Positions 44,501 through 50,240 of a DNA stretch of 64,000 bases are shown here, in pieces (positions within the stretch are counted from its first letter, which is position 1; every line of letters starts with the position of its first letter). Source of the DNA: Himantopus leucocephalus (lineage: Eukaryota; Chordata; Aves; Charadriiformes; Recurvirostridae); NCBI GenBank assembly GCA_003993805.1, contig RSEF01000026.1:872988-936987 (forward strand), given 5' to 3'. The translations under genes were made by a program, and so were the position numbers. The notes under the pieces are model-generated. The model searched no databases, was not told where the DNA came from, and saw only the letters and a list, made by a program, of their open reading frames with translations.

Positions 44501-47500
44501 AGCAGCACTGTCAGGAGGCCAAATACCTCGTACTCTGGGACAACTCAAATGCCAAAGTTATTTATTTTCTCCTGTGCTGAAACAGGAAACCTCCAACATG
44601 CTTAAATCCTGGACCCCCGCCAGAGCCAGGGGCACCTCAACAGTGCAGTGGGAGCTGGAAAGAAAATGCAAGCCCTGGGCGTACTGGTTTGTGCACATTC
44701 AGCAGGAGATGCCCCCAAGCCCGCAGGTGGAGGGACAGATGCTGACAGGGATCCCAGAAGGAGGGACCCCACTCAGCAGCGCACCCTTCCCCACCATGGT
44801 GCCACCCATCGGCAATGACACTTTGGTACCCGGGTCTTGCTGGCGTGCTGAGACCTGACCCAGCCTATCCCACCATGGGCCACCAGCACTCCTGGCCACA
44901 GGACATCCCTGCAGTGCCAGGGTCAGAGACAAGCTCAGACCCACTGGTGTAAACTGGGACAGCACTCCTGAAAGCAGCAGTATTTACCCCAGCAGGGCTC
45001 TGGCCCAGGGCTCCCGCAGCCACACACCACGCGCCTCTCTCAGCCCCTTGCTCTGAAACACCCAGATCAAGCTGAACACTTCCCGCATGCCAGGAGAGCG
45101 GCACACCCCAGCTCGGGGACTCACTGGCCACGAGCAACCCCGGCTGGCCCAGCATCACAAGCACCACCTCACTGGGGGGAAAGCATATCCTGGGATTCGT
45201 GGACACAATCCACCCAGCCAGATTGGCCATGATCTATGTGCTCCTCGCTGTGCCCAGTGTCTCTCCACTGCTGGCCAAACAGGAGGTGGTAAAACCTCCA
45301 AGAGGTGAAACCTCCCCTGTTTCGGGCACAAGCCCCGGCGCAGGCACTTACCCCGTGGTGATGTCTTCATCCTCTGTCAGCGTTTTCCCCATCAGATCGC
45401 TGTCACTCATGTAGCCTGACTTTAGCTCGACGTCGTCAGTGTCCAGTGACTCGACCAGCTCCAGGCGGGAGATGTGGCTCAGCTTACTGGGGCTGCGCAT
45501 GGGCATGGTGTGCGAGTAGTGTGCCCGCTCGCCGTGCATGTACCAGCTGGGGGTACCCTCAGAGCGGCAGGTCCCCCCGACTGACGGCGCATCTCCTGCC
45601 TGCAGGCGCGGACTGGACTGCCCATAGCGCCAGGACAGTGGGGAGGAGCGGTTGGACAGGCTGGAGACACTCCGGGGGTTGGCTTCATCGCTGTCGTAGC
45701 AGGTCATCTCCAGGGAGCTGCGAGGACGTAGTGCAGGACAGGGTTAGGGCAGGGCAGGGTGGGCAGTGGAGGTCTGTGCCCTGTCTCACCCCCCAAGAAC
45801 GGGGCCTGCAAGTTCTCAGAAAACAAACCTGCCCATTTTGAGGCAGCCAGGCAAGGCCAAAGGCTCCCAAGAGTGTGGGCACAGGGACGCTGTCTGTCCT
45901 GGACCCCCTCTGTCTCAGATGATAGGGGACGGTCCCCTCCTGCCCTGCCTGGTGCCAGCACAGTATGCCACACTCCAGGACCCACTGGGACATCCACACC
46001 ACCTGCACCCACCAGTGTCTGGTGGTTCCCGTTTCTCCCCAGGAACTGTGGAGCAGGATGTGGGGTACAATGGGGGGGTCTGTGCCTCCCTACAGCCCCA
46101 ACCACCCCACAGAAGCGATGCTCCCCACACAGCCACTTCAATGTGGGGGCTGTGGGTGCCACCAGGGCTGGCTGCAAACACACCACGGCAGAGGCATCTG
46201 TATCTCTCTGGAGACCAGCCCCGGTCCCAACCTGAGCTGTGTTGAACCCCACTAATAGTGAGCCTTTAGTGGAAAGCCCAGACATGCTCCCTGGCCGCGC
46301 TGCTTTCACTTGGCCACTTCCCCACCAGCATTTCAACACCTGCACCCCGATATTGCCCCAGATCACGGGATATGACAAATTGGAGAGGTGGCACACACAT
46401 GGCAGTGGGCCATGCCAGGGAGCCGGGGCTGGGATGTCGAGGGCAAACCAGGGACCAGGTCCCTGCATCAGCACCTTGGGCCAAACCCCTGCAGAGTGAA
46501 CCTCCACGTCTGGGCAGGAGGGGACAACCCAGCACAGGGCTGCCCAGCCCCGCAGGGCTGCCTGCAAGCGTGCTGCTCTCCAGCCAGCCCAGAGCCTGTG
46601 AGCGCATCAGGAATGGGGAGTTTGGTTACGCCCCGCACCCTTTGGGGTGTACTTTGTGCAAATGGCATGTCGGGGAGTGATGCTGAGACTAAATTTAGAC
46701 ACCAAAAATGATTACTTCTTGGAGCAGCTACTTGGGAACCCACAGCCCTCGACTTGGCTCCAAACATTAGTGTCAGCAAGCTATTCCCTAGCTTGGATTA
46801 AACGTTCCTGCAGGAGTACCAAAAGCCAAACCCTGGCTGCAGTATTGAATTTAAAACAGGGAACTACATGAAAAAACTAGGAAGTTTGTTAAAGCGGAAC
46901 TAAAAGGGGCAGCTAAAAGGGTTTAGGTTTTGTTGGCAGCACAAAGGCTATTTAAGGATGTTCTGCTGGCGGCTCGGAGCAGATGCAAACCACGTCTCCA
47001 CACAGGACTAAAGCAAGCCCCCAAGGAAGCTCGTTTGACCCTGCAGCCAGGTGCGAAGGCTGCCAGAAGTACGGTGACGTCTTTCAGGAACAAAGTTGTG
47101 TCCTAGTGAGGAAACAGCAAAGGCTGAGCTCCCAGCCACTGGATGGAAGATCACAGCGAGGAGAACAAGAGAAGTTTGATGAATAATTTGTGGAAGGAAT
47201 AAAGAGGGAGTCTGAAGTGGTTACAGGGACACTGGCGATGGCACATCCAGAGGACCATGGATGACATCCGTATTGGACAGGCTTGTAGGAAGCTTTCCCG
47301 AGAGCAGAATTAGTGGGTATGTGTGTAATTATGACATACCGGGGAAGCGCTGACACAGCTTTGGTAAAGGAAAATCTGGCTCACAACCGCGTTGGAGCTC
47401 CTGGAGGGATGCAGGGAGGGATGTACGCTGCCGAGGCTACTCCAGGCTACCAGAAGGTGGTGGATGAGTGCCCTCACCAAAGGCAGATTAAGCTTCCAAA

Positions 47501-49317
47501 TAAACTCAGCTGCCATGGGATAAGAGGGAAGATTCTCATGTATTTAGGAACTGCTTATGGGACAGAACACAGGGGTAGCCATCCCTGGGCTATCAATAGT
47601 CAGTTTTCTCTGTGGCAGGGATCCGGCCAAAGCCTCTGCCACGTGGTGTACTCATCAAGAGTAACTCAACACGACAAGGAAGTGATAGCAAAGAGTCAAA
47701 ACCCACCAACAATGCTAATTTAATCACCCTTAATATCCTCGCCCTATTTCCCTAAGACCAGGGCTGACGGAGGATTTGCAAAGGAGCTGAGCGCTGGGGC
47801 GAGAAGGCAGCGGGTGAAGTTTGACACAGATGAATGCAAAGCAAACGCAGAGCAAACACAAAGCGAACGCGAAGTGAACACAAAGCAGCCCTGACGGCGT
47901 GAGCAGCACCAGGCTGCAAACCAGCTGCTGTGCTGAGCAAAGGGATGGCAGAGCTGTAATGGATAATTCCAGGAAATCACCAGCTCGGGGAATATTGTTG
48001 CGGCCCCGTGCTAATCCCACTGTCCCAGTGCTCTGCCAACGACCGGCTCAGAAAAGATCCAGAAAGTGCAGCAAGGACAAGCAAGGTCTAGACGAGCTTC
48101 TGGGTTAAGAAGAGCTGAATCAAGTGGGCTGCCTCATCCTGGACAAAGCTGATCGAGGAGTGACACAGGGAAGGTCTGTAATGATGAGTGGTGGGTGAAG
48201 GGGCCGGGGGGGAGCTAATGCTTTTTGCCCCTTCCAACATAAAAATGAGGATTGAGGGAGACCGCAAGGTGGCAACAAACACCAGGAGAAGGAGGTTCGG
48301 TGCATCCTCGGCTTTCCCGATTCACTGACATCCAACACAGCCTCTCTGCAAAGCCCATGCTTCCTAACACAGCTGCACCAGTGGGGTGGAAGCCAGGAGG
48401 GTGTCCTGGGGAGATGCCCCCTCCCCACCCACTGCTGCCTGGCTGGAGCTGCTGTGTAGACCCCAGGTACGTCCAGAGCAGAGCAGTAACCCTGCAGTGG
48501 TCTCAAGTGAGAGACCCAGGGGGGCACAGGTAGTCACAGGCATGTGTCAGAGAGACCTCTGAACACAGGGAGACATTCTGCTCTGGTTCACTACTCAGCT
48601 GTTGCCCTGTCCCCAGCCCTGTCGTCCCCCCAGCCCCAGCTGCAACCCTGGGGTGCTGCCAGCCCTGGTCCGGGCAGGGTACTCCGCCTCTGCCCGTGGG
48701 CTGCCAGGCATTTGGTCAGCTCTGTCTGAGGGTTTCTCCATCATCACCTCTACACAGAGTAGTGAAACTGAGTCACGGATAGGGATGGAGCCTGTGGTCC
48801 AAAAGTAGACAGGCACAGGGGATACCTTCACCTCTGGTTGTCCATACGGGGACACCTGACCGCTGGGAACAGATCTCATGCCCTGCCTGGGGCCTGGGGG
48901 CAACCAGTTCCCCTTTGTGGCACCACCCCCCATCCCCACTGTCCCAGAGCACGCGAGACAGTGTCAGACCCAGACCACTGCCAAGGACAGGGCTCTGCCA
49001 CAGCCCCACACACGACACCCCACAGATTTGGGAGCATCTCTCCAAGCCCCCAAACGCAGAGTCCCCAGGCCATGGGGCACAGCCAATTCCCTCCCACCCA
49101 CACGGCCCTCACTCGGAGCAGAGCCGTTTCCCGGCCACCCTGGCCTCCCTCGCTGCCCTGGGAAGGACACGGGTTGTGGGGAAGGGGGGTGGGTGTCCAG
49201 TGTCGGGGCCTCACCTGTGAGACACCTGAGAGCCCCTCAGGCTGGACATGGTCTCCTCCAGGTTCTGCCGAAGGTCCAGCACATTCTGCACTGTCCTCTT
49301 CCTCTGGGACTCAGGGT
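20277..49317 (-). CDS. NAV1: NAV1, neuron navigator 1 (29 coding exons; N-terminal exon outside window)
   Basis: NAV1 is a large cytoskeletal protein. Family knowledge: navigators bind microtubule plus ends and F-actin and act in neurite growth and neuronal migration. The spliced coding sequence is join of 29 blocks listed separately, 4,859 nt, about 1,619 residues plus stop; the first residue is completed by an upstream exon beyond 64,000. Visible parts, in window-protein numbering: serine-rich N-terminal region (1-800) with an SGIP motif fitting the EB1-binding SxIP pattern near residue 360; coiled coil about 824-905; lysine run KKKKKK and SW just before 963; second coiled coil about 1,040-1,110; AAA+ domain about 1,260-1,520 with GPSGTGKT, VILLDD and IIGTTN. 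Every intron is GT-AG and phases chain perfectly. Sequence recalled from mammalian NAV1 aligns throughout, and I see none of the calponin-homology domain found in NAV2 and NAV3 (it would lie upstream, so its absence is not proof). No frame break is seen. Confidence 0.97.
20954..21151 (-). CDS. NAV1: NAV1 coding exon 28
   Basis: 198 bp, phase 0 at both ends, 66 residues. It begins VHGQKAAWEDPVEWVRDTLP and ends SSLDSDPL. It is proline/serine-rich sequence after the AAA+ domain, with the conserved WPSAQQDQSKLYHLPPP segment. Confidence 0.96.
21394..21512 (-). CDS. NAV1: NAV1 coding exon 27
   Basis: 119 bp, phase 1 in, phase 0 out. It encodes GPCFFLSCPIGIEDFRTWF and then IDLWNNSIIPYLQEGAKDG, the end of the AAA+ C-terminal subdomain. 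Confidence 0.96.
22044..22240 (-). CDS. NAV1: NAV1 coding exon 26 (AAA+ lid part)
   Basis: 197 bp, phase 2 in, phase 1 out. It encodes RMLTFSNNVEPANGFLVRYL and continues through NKEELLRVLDWVPKLWYHLH to STSDFLIG. The arginine-rich RYLRRKL lies where the sensor-2 region is expected (inference). Confidence 0.96.
22513..22584 (-). CDS. NAV1: NAV1 coding exon 25 (sensor-1 region)
   Basis: 72 bp, phase 2 at both ends. It encodes PYIIGTTNQPVKMTPNHGLH, a strand with the polar TTN that suits AAA+ sensor 1. Confidence 0.96.
22785..22939 (-). CDS. NAV1: NAV1 coding exon 24 (Walker B)
   Basis: 155 bp, phase 0 in, phase 2 out. It begins DLQLYLSNLANQIDRETGTA and contains the Walker B motif PLVILLDDLSEAGS, then ELVNGALTCKYHK. 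Confidence 0.97.
23045..23280 (-). CDS. NAV1: NAV1 coding exon 23 (Walker A)
   Basis: 236 bp, phase 1 in, phase 0 out, 78 residues plus the shared glycine. It contains the P-loop LSGPSGTGKTYLTNRLAEYL for ATP binding, preceded by PKPMMQHYISLLLKHRR and followed by IVSTFNMHQQSCK. The Walker A lysine and threonine are intact. Confidence 0.97.
23379..23538 (-). CDS. NAV1: NAV1 coding exon 22
   Basis: 160 bp, phase 0 in, phase 1 out. It encodes DYITKMDPASTLGLSTESVY, GYSISHIKRILDTEPPELP and LCRRGLTSIVVTLK, leading into the AAA+ core. Confidence 0.96.
23705..23800 (-). CDS. NAV1: NAV1 coding exon 21
   Basis: 96 bp, phase 0 at both ends, 32 residues: DLKQQEFFLGWTKVSGKVDW followed by KMLDEAVCQVFK. 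It is conserved with mammalian NAV1 as I recall it. Confidence 0.96.
23926..24023 (-). CDS. NAV1: NAV1 coding exon 20
   Basis: 98 bp, phase 1 in, phase 0 out. It encodes DVSPMDAVSAGTQKDELTLR and then IVVRMPPQHIIKG. Confidence 0.96.
24241..24415 (-). CDS. NAV1: NAV1 coding exon 19
   Basis: 175 bp, phase 0 in, phase 1 out. It encodes the end of the second coiled coil (LEVDLLKAENDRLKV), then a serine/proline-rich linker with SSSPRRSLGLTLGHAFSPSL. Confidence 0.96.
24556..24718 (-). CDS. NAV1: NAV1 coding exon 18 (coiled coil)
   Basis: 163 bp, phase 2 in, phase 0 out. It encodes LFQAHGEGEPEKKEVSELRS and continues through WEKEMKLTDIRLEALNSAHQ to LRETMHNMQ, a charged helix with heptad leucines. 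The junction with exon 17 is shorter than in the mammalian protein as I remember it (see findings). Confidence 0.95.
24824..25020 (-). CDS. NAV1: NAV1 coding exon 17
   Basis: 197 bp, phase 0 in, phase 2 out. It begins LRSSFNKAFSIKKGPKSASS and continues YSDIEEIATPDSSAPSSPKL to SSTSSSVGIDTA. It is a basic, then serine-rich, linker. Confidence 0.96.
26470..26478 (-). CDS. NAV1: NAV1 coding exon 16: 9-nt microexon (Val-Tyr-Glu)
   Basis: GTGTACGAG is flanked on the minus strand by CTTTTTTTCCAG and GTAAGTGC, both strong splice sites. Both neighbours are phase 0, so including or skipping it keeps frame and adds VYE between KKSW and LRSSF. I recall isoforms of mammalian NAV1 with and without VYE. 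The upstream intron is pyrimidine-rich, with a TGC triplet about 20 bp before the acceptor, resembling neuronal microexons controlled by SRRM4 and PTBP1 (inference). Confidence 0.85.
26897..27018 (-). CDS. NAV1: NAV1 coding exon 15 (lysine run)
   Basis: 122 bp, phase 1 in, phase 0 out. It encodes ELRIKRQNSSDSISSLNSIT, SHSSIGSSKDADAKKKKKK and SW. The lysine run is a possible nuclear or microtubule-binding signal. Confidence 0.96.
27469..27717. repeat. Intronic duplication, copy A (about 250 bp)
   Basis: Direct repeat of 29,091-29,341, lying 1.6 kb away in another NAV1 intron. Shared stretches include ACAACCTCCTGGGGCCAACA and GATGGGATGCATCAACCC-like sequence. I estimate 80-90 percent identity by eye. 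No known transposon ends are recognised. Confidence 0.9.
27843..27954 (-). CDS. NAV1: NAV1 coding exon 14 (coiled coil)
   Basis: 112 bp, phase 0 in, phase 1 out. It encodes DTELLDLRETIDFLKKKNSE and AQAVIQGALNGTDVTPK, the end of the first coiled coil. Confidence 0.96.
28139..28222 (-). CDS. NAV1: NAV1 coding exon 13 (coiled coil)
   Basis: 84 bp, phase 0 at both ends, 28 residues: ANLVAAFEQSLVSMTSRLRH then LAETAEEK, heptad-patterned. Confidence 0.96.
28428..28505 (-). CDS. NAV1: NAV1 coding exon 12 (coiled coil)
   Basis: 78 bp, phase 0 at both ends, 26 residues: QIRKLRRELESSQEKVATLT then SQLSAN. It begins the first coiled coil. Confidence 0.96.
28597..28620 (-). CDS. NAV1: NAV1 coding exon 11: 24-nt microexon (AEEKMQSE)
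   Basis: 24 bp, phase 0 at both ends. The minus strand reads TGCTCTCGTGCCACCAG before it and GTGAGC after it. The encoded octapeptide starts the coiled-coil region and matches the mammalian AEERMQSE segment as I recall it. TGC triplets near the acceptor are of the SRRM4 type. Confidence 0.93.
28790..28842 (-). CDS. NAV1: NAV1 coding exon 10
   Basis: 53 bp, phase 1 in, phase 0 out. It encodes VHGSVLSLASSASSTYSS. The donor is TCC|GTAAGAG. Confidence 0.95.
29091..29341. repeat. Intronic duplication, copy B (about 250 bp)
   Basis: Second copy of the direct repeat described at 27,469-27,717, in the same orientation, in the intron between coding exons 9 and 10. Confidence 0.9.
29428..29598 (-). 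CDS. NAV1: NAV1 coding exon 9
   Basis: 171 bp, phase 1 at both ends. It encodes VSPTAATTPRITRSNSIPTH, DSTFELYSTSQMGSTLSLAD and KPKGMIRSGSFRDPVDD. It is serine/threonine-rich with several RSxS-type phosphorylation-like sites. Confidence 0.96.
30291..30442 (-). CDS. NAV1: NAV1 coding exon 8
   Basis: 152 bp, phase 2 in, phase 1 out. It encodes YQLHSQEEAKERRHSHAISS, GLPESDDQQELPSPPALPM and TLVGKGPLTSI. Confidence 0.96.
30620..30661 (-). CDS. NAV1: NAV1 coding exon 7 (42 bp)
   Basis: Small exon, phase 2 at both ends, encoding SANRDRNTLPKKGL and part of the next arginine. It is symmetric in phase, so it could be skipped without a frameshift. Confidence 0.93.
30857..31306 (-). CDS. NAV1: NAV1 coding exon 6
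   Basis: 450 bp, phase 2 at both ends. It includes AAKTYVKPPSLANLDKVNSN, FSPSPAPILNINSASFSQGL and MYPKLSGLHRSMESLQMPMS, then an alanine/proline/threonine run and an acidic EEEEEAGEL tract. It is predicted to be disordered. Confidence 0.96.
31421..32114 (-). CDS. NAV1: NAV1 coding exon 5 (largest exon in window)
   Basis: 694 bp, phase 1 in, phase 2 out. It begins with the K-rich KPETKATDKSKLSVKSTGLQ. It contains KIQKSSGIPVKPVSGRKTSL, whose SGIP fits the SxIP motif that recruits EB proteins at microtubule ends, then FLAPGARSNIQYRSLPRPAK and VSSSIDPSLLSTKQGSISVS, ending in PPTPL. Confidence 0.97.
32551..32848 (-). CDS. NAV1: NAV1 coding exon 4
   Basis: 298 bp, phase 0 in, phase 1 out. It begins LRTDSEKRSLAESGLSWYGE and includes KAPKKLDYDSSSLKMEHGSS and LKKGKTPPVAVTSPITHTAQ. 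Confidence 0.97.
33060..33198 (-). CDS. NAV1: NAV1 coding exon 3 (shared by long and putative short forms)
   Basis: 139 bp, phase 2 in, phase 0 out. It encodes WDESSSISSGLSDASDNLSS, EEFNASSSLNSLPSTPTAS and RRNSAIA. It accepts either exon 2 at 45,352 or the candidate alternative first exon at 36,037; both donors are phase 2. Confidence 0.96.
33199..36036 (-). other. NAV1: NAV1 intron; intron 1 of the putative short form
   Basis: No exon is recognised. The sequence becomes CpG-rich from about 35,280. It holds a G homopolymer run ending in an N at 35,586. Confidence 0.7.
35280..36260 (-). promoter_or_regulatory. NAV1: CpG island; candidate internal NAV1 promoter
   Basis: About 1 kb of extremely CpG-rich DNA inside the NAV1 gene. 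On the minus strand a GCTTTAAGG TATA-like box lies at 36,164-36,172, about 80 bp before a start codon at 36,083 in good context, and a donor follows at 36,036. The long plus-strand open frames here are caused by lack of stop codons and include the G run and Ns. Confidence 0.6.
36037..36083 (-). CDS. NAV1: Candidate alternative NAV1 first coding exon
   Basis: The minus strand reads GCACCATGC at the start (A at -3), followed by codons for MLRAGRPRRAPRLAS and two bases AG before GTACCG. The 47 coding bases leave phase 2, exactly what coding exon 3 needs, and the joined codon is serine, giving LASSWDESSS. The predicted product lacks the N-terminal exon and coding exons 1-2 but keeps the rest. The short basic arginine-rich start is not otherwise recognised. 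Mammalian NAV1 has short isoforms; whether they share this start I cannot verify. Confidence 0.55.
36385..36484. other. Sequence gap (100 N)
   Basis: Exactly 100 N, the conventional scaffold gap of unknown size. It lies inside the NAV1 intron, just upstream (minus strand) of the internal CpG island. Confidence 1.
38505..38610 (-). mobile_element. MIR-like SINE remnant
   Basis: The plus strand shows GCAGATGGGGAAACTGAGGC, then GCTCACCCAGCAAGAG and CATCACATCCCAGCC. This is the order seen in the reverse complement of tRNA-derived MIR SINEs, which are old and shared by amniotes. It is highly diverged. Confidence 0.5.
41105..41165 (-). mobile_element. MIR-like SINE remnant
   Basis: GGGAAACTGAGGCACAGCC followed by CTACACAGCAAGGTC has the same order as a reverse MIR core. 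It is short and diverged. Confidence 0.4.
43163..43202. repeat. Short tandem repeat, 19-bp unit, about 2.2 copies
   Basis: GGATGAGGGGCTGCGCT recurs directly, followed by a partial third unit, within the NAV1 intron. Confidence 0.8.
45352..45717 (-). CDS. NAV1: NAV1 coding exon 2
   Basis: 366 bp, phase 2 at both ends. It encodes SLEMTCYDSDEANPRSVSSL, SNRSSPLSWRYGQSSPRLQA, YMHGERAHYSHTMPMRSPSK and LVESLDTDDVELKSGYMSDS, ending DEDITTG. It is serine-rich and very close to the mammalian sequence as I recall it. Confidence 0.97.
45718..49214 (-). other. NAV1: NAV1 intron between coding exons 1 and 2
   Basis: About 3.5 kb, largely occupied in the middle by an old CR1-like LINE (46,680-48,300) that is visibly less GC-rich than its surroundings. 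The rest is unique and noncoding. Confidence 0.75.
46680..48300 (+). mobile_element. Ancient CR1-like LINE (ORF2 relic), antisense to NAV1
   Basis: Diverged but collinear with CR1/L3-type elements of reptiles and birds as I remember them. Landmarks are GATTACTTCTTGGAGCAGCT (46,710), TTTAAAACAGGGAACTACAT near 46,850, GACGTCTTTCAGGAACAAAG (47,077), CATGGGATAAGAGGGAAGAT (47,514), ATCAATAGTCAGTTTTC (47,600), GTGAAGTTTGACACAGATGA near 47,815 and AAAAGATCCAGAAAGTGCAG (48,052). Many stops and indels show that it is dead. Both ends are approximate. Confidence 0.75.
49215..49317 (-). CDS. NAV1: NAV1 coding exon 1 in window (second exon of the gene)
   Basis: 103 bp, phase 1 in, phase 2 out. It encodes DPESQRKRTVQNVLDLRQNL then EETMSSLRGSQVSH. 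The aspartate is completed by a G from the upstream exon, which is not in the window. In mammals, as I recall, everything before this point is one large first exon of about 260 codons. Confidence 0.95.
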
Positions 49318-49362
49318 CTGTGGAGAGACAAGGAGGTGGCTTTAAAGGGATGAATGGCTCCT

Positions 49363-49475
49363 GCACCCCTCTGCCCACGACTGTGCCCCGCAGCCCCTTC
49401 CCAGACCCCTCTGTCCACGGCTGTGCCTTGCAGCCCCTTACCACACTCCTCTGCCCATGGCTGTGCGCCCCAGAT
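49363..49475. repeat. Tandem repeat, about 41-bp unit, 2.6 copies
   Basis: CCCTCTGCCCACGACTGTGC followed by CCCGCAGCCCCTTCCCAGAC is repeated directly with changes. It lies just upstream of the acceptor of the first coding exon in the window. Confidence 0.75.
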
Positions 49476-49989
49476 CTTGCTCTGCCCGCTGGGAGGGGAC
49501 AGGGCAAGGCTGGCACGAGGCTGGAGCTGCACCACCATGAAATATCACTCTCAAGTGTGCAGCTGGGATGGGGATGTCTGGTCCAGAAAGGACAAGCTGG
49601 GGGGGACCAAGGTGGGCCACAGGAGCCATGCAGGTGACAAGAGGCCAGCTACAGTCAGTCGACCCCAAAGCACTGTGACTCTGCTCCATGGGGCCATGCA
49701 GGAGCAGCCTGGAAGAACATCCCCAAACCCACCCCTGCATTCCTCAGGCCCCAGGGGTGCTCCGGGCTGGGGACACGGGCGCTGCAGCAGCACCACTCAG
49801 CACGCAGCCAGCAGGAGCCAAGGAGATGTCGGGCAGTGGAGCAAGCCAAGCCCCACTCCTGCCTCCTGCCCAGGGAGAGGCGGCTGCTTTTGCTGGGGGC
49901 TGGAGCAGCCGGTGGGACCGAGCCCCCCATGGGCACAGCCCAGAGCTGGAAACCCCCGAGCTCCAGCCGCCCTGGGGCTTCTCCGGGTG

Positions 49990-50240
49990 TGCACACCCAC
50001 GGCATGGGCACGCATGCACATACGCAGGTATGCACCCCCTAACTTGCACGTATGCACGCACATGTACCTGCACCGCAACCACTCGTGCACACACATGCAT
50101 ATGCATGCATGCACATCCACACACACATGCATACACACCTGCAAACACACATGCACACCTGCACAAACATGCACACACAAATTTATGCACACACACCCCT
50201 AGAGACACCCACACACACGTCCACACACTCACACACAGAG
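49990..50240. repeat. CA-rich cryptic microsatellite
   Basis: Interrupted CACACA / CATGCA repeats over about 250 bp (for example ACACACATGCATACACACCT). Alternating purine-pyrimidine sequence. Confidence 0.9.

Larger units (their letters stand above)
36485..45351 (-). other. NAV1: NAV1 intron between coding exons 2 and 3
   Basis: About 9 kb of mostly unique GC-rich sequence. Recognisable content: MIR-like SINE remnants at 38,505-38,610 and 41,105-41,165, and a 19-bp tandem (GGATGAGGGGCTGCGCT) at 43,163-43,202. No further exon is recognised. Confidence 0.7.
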
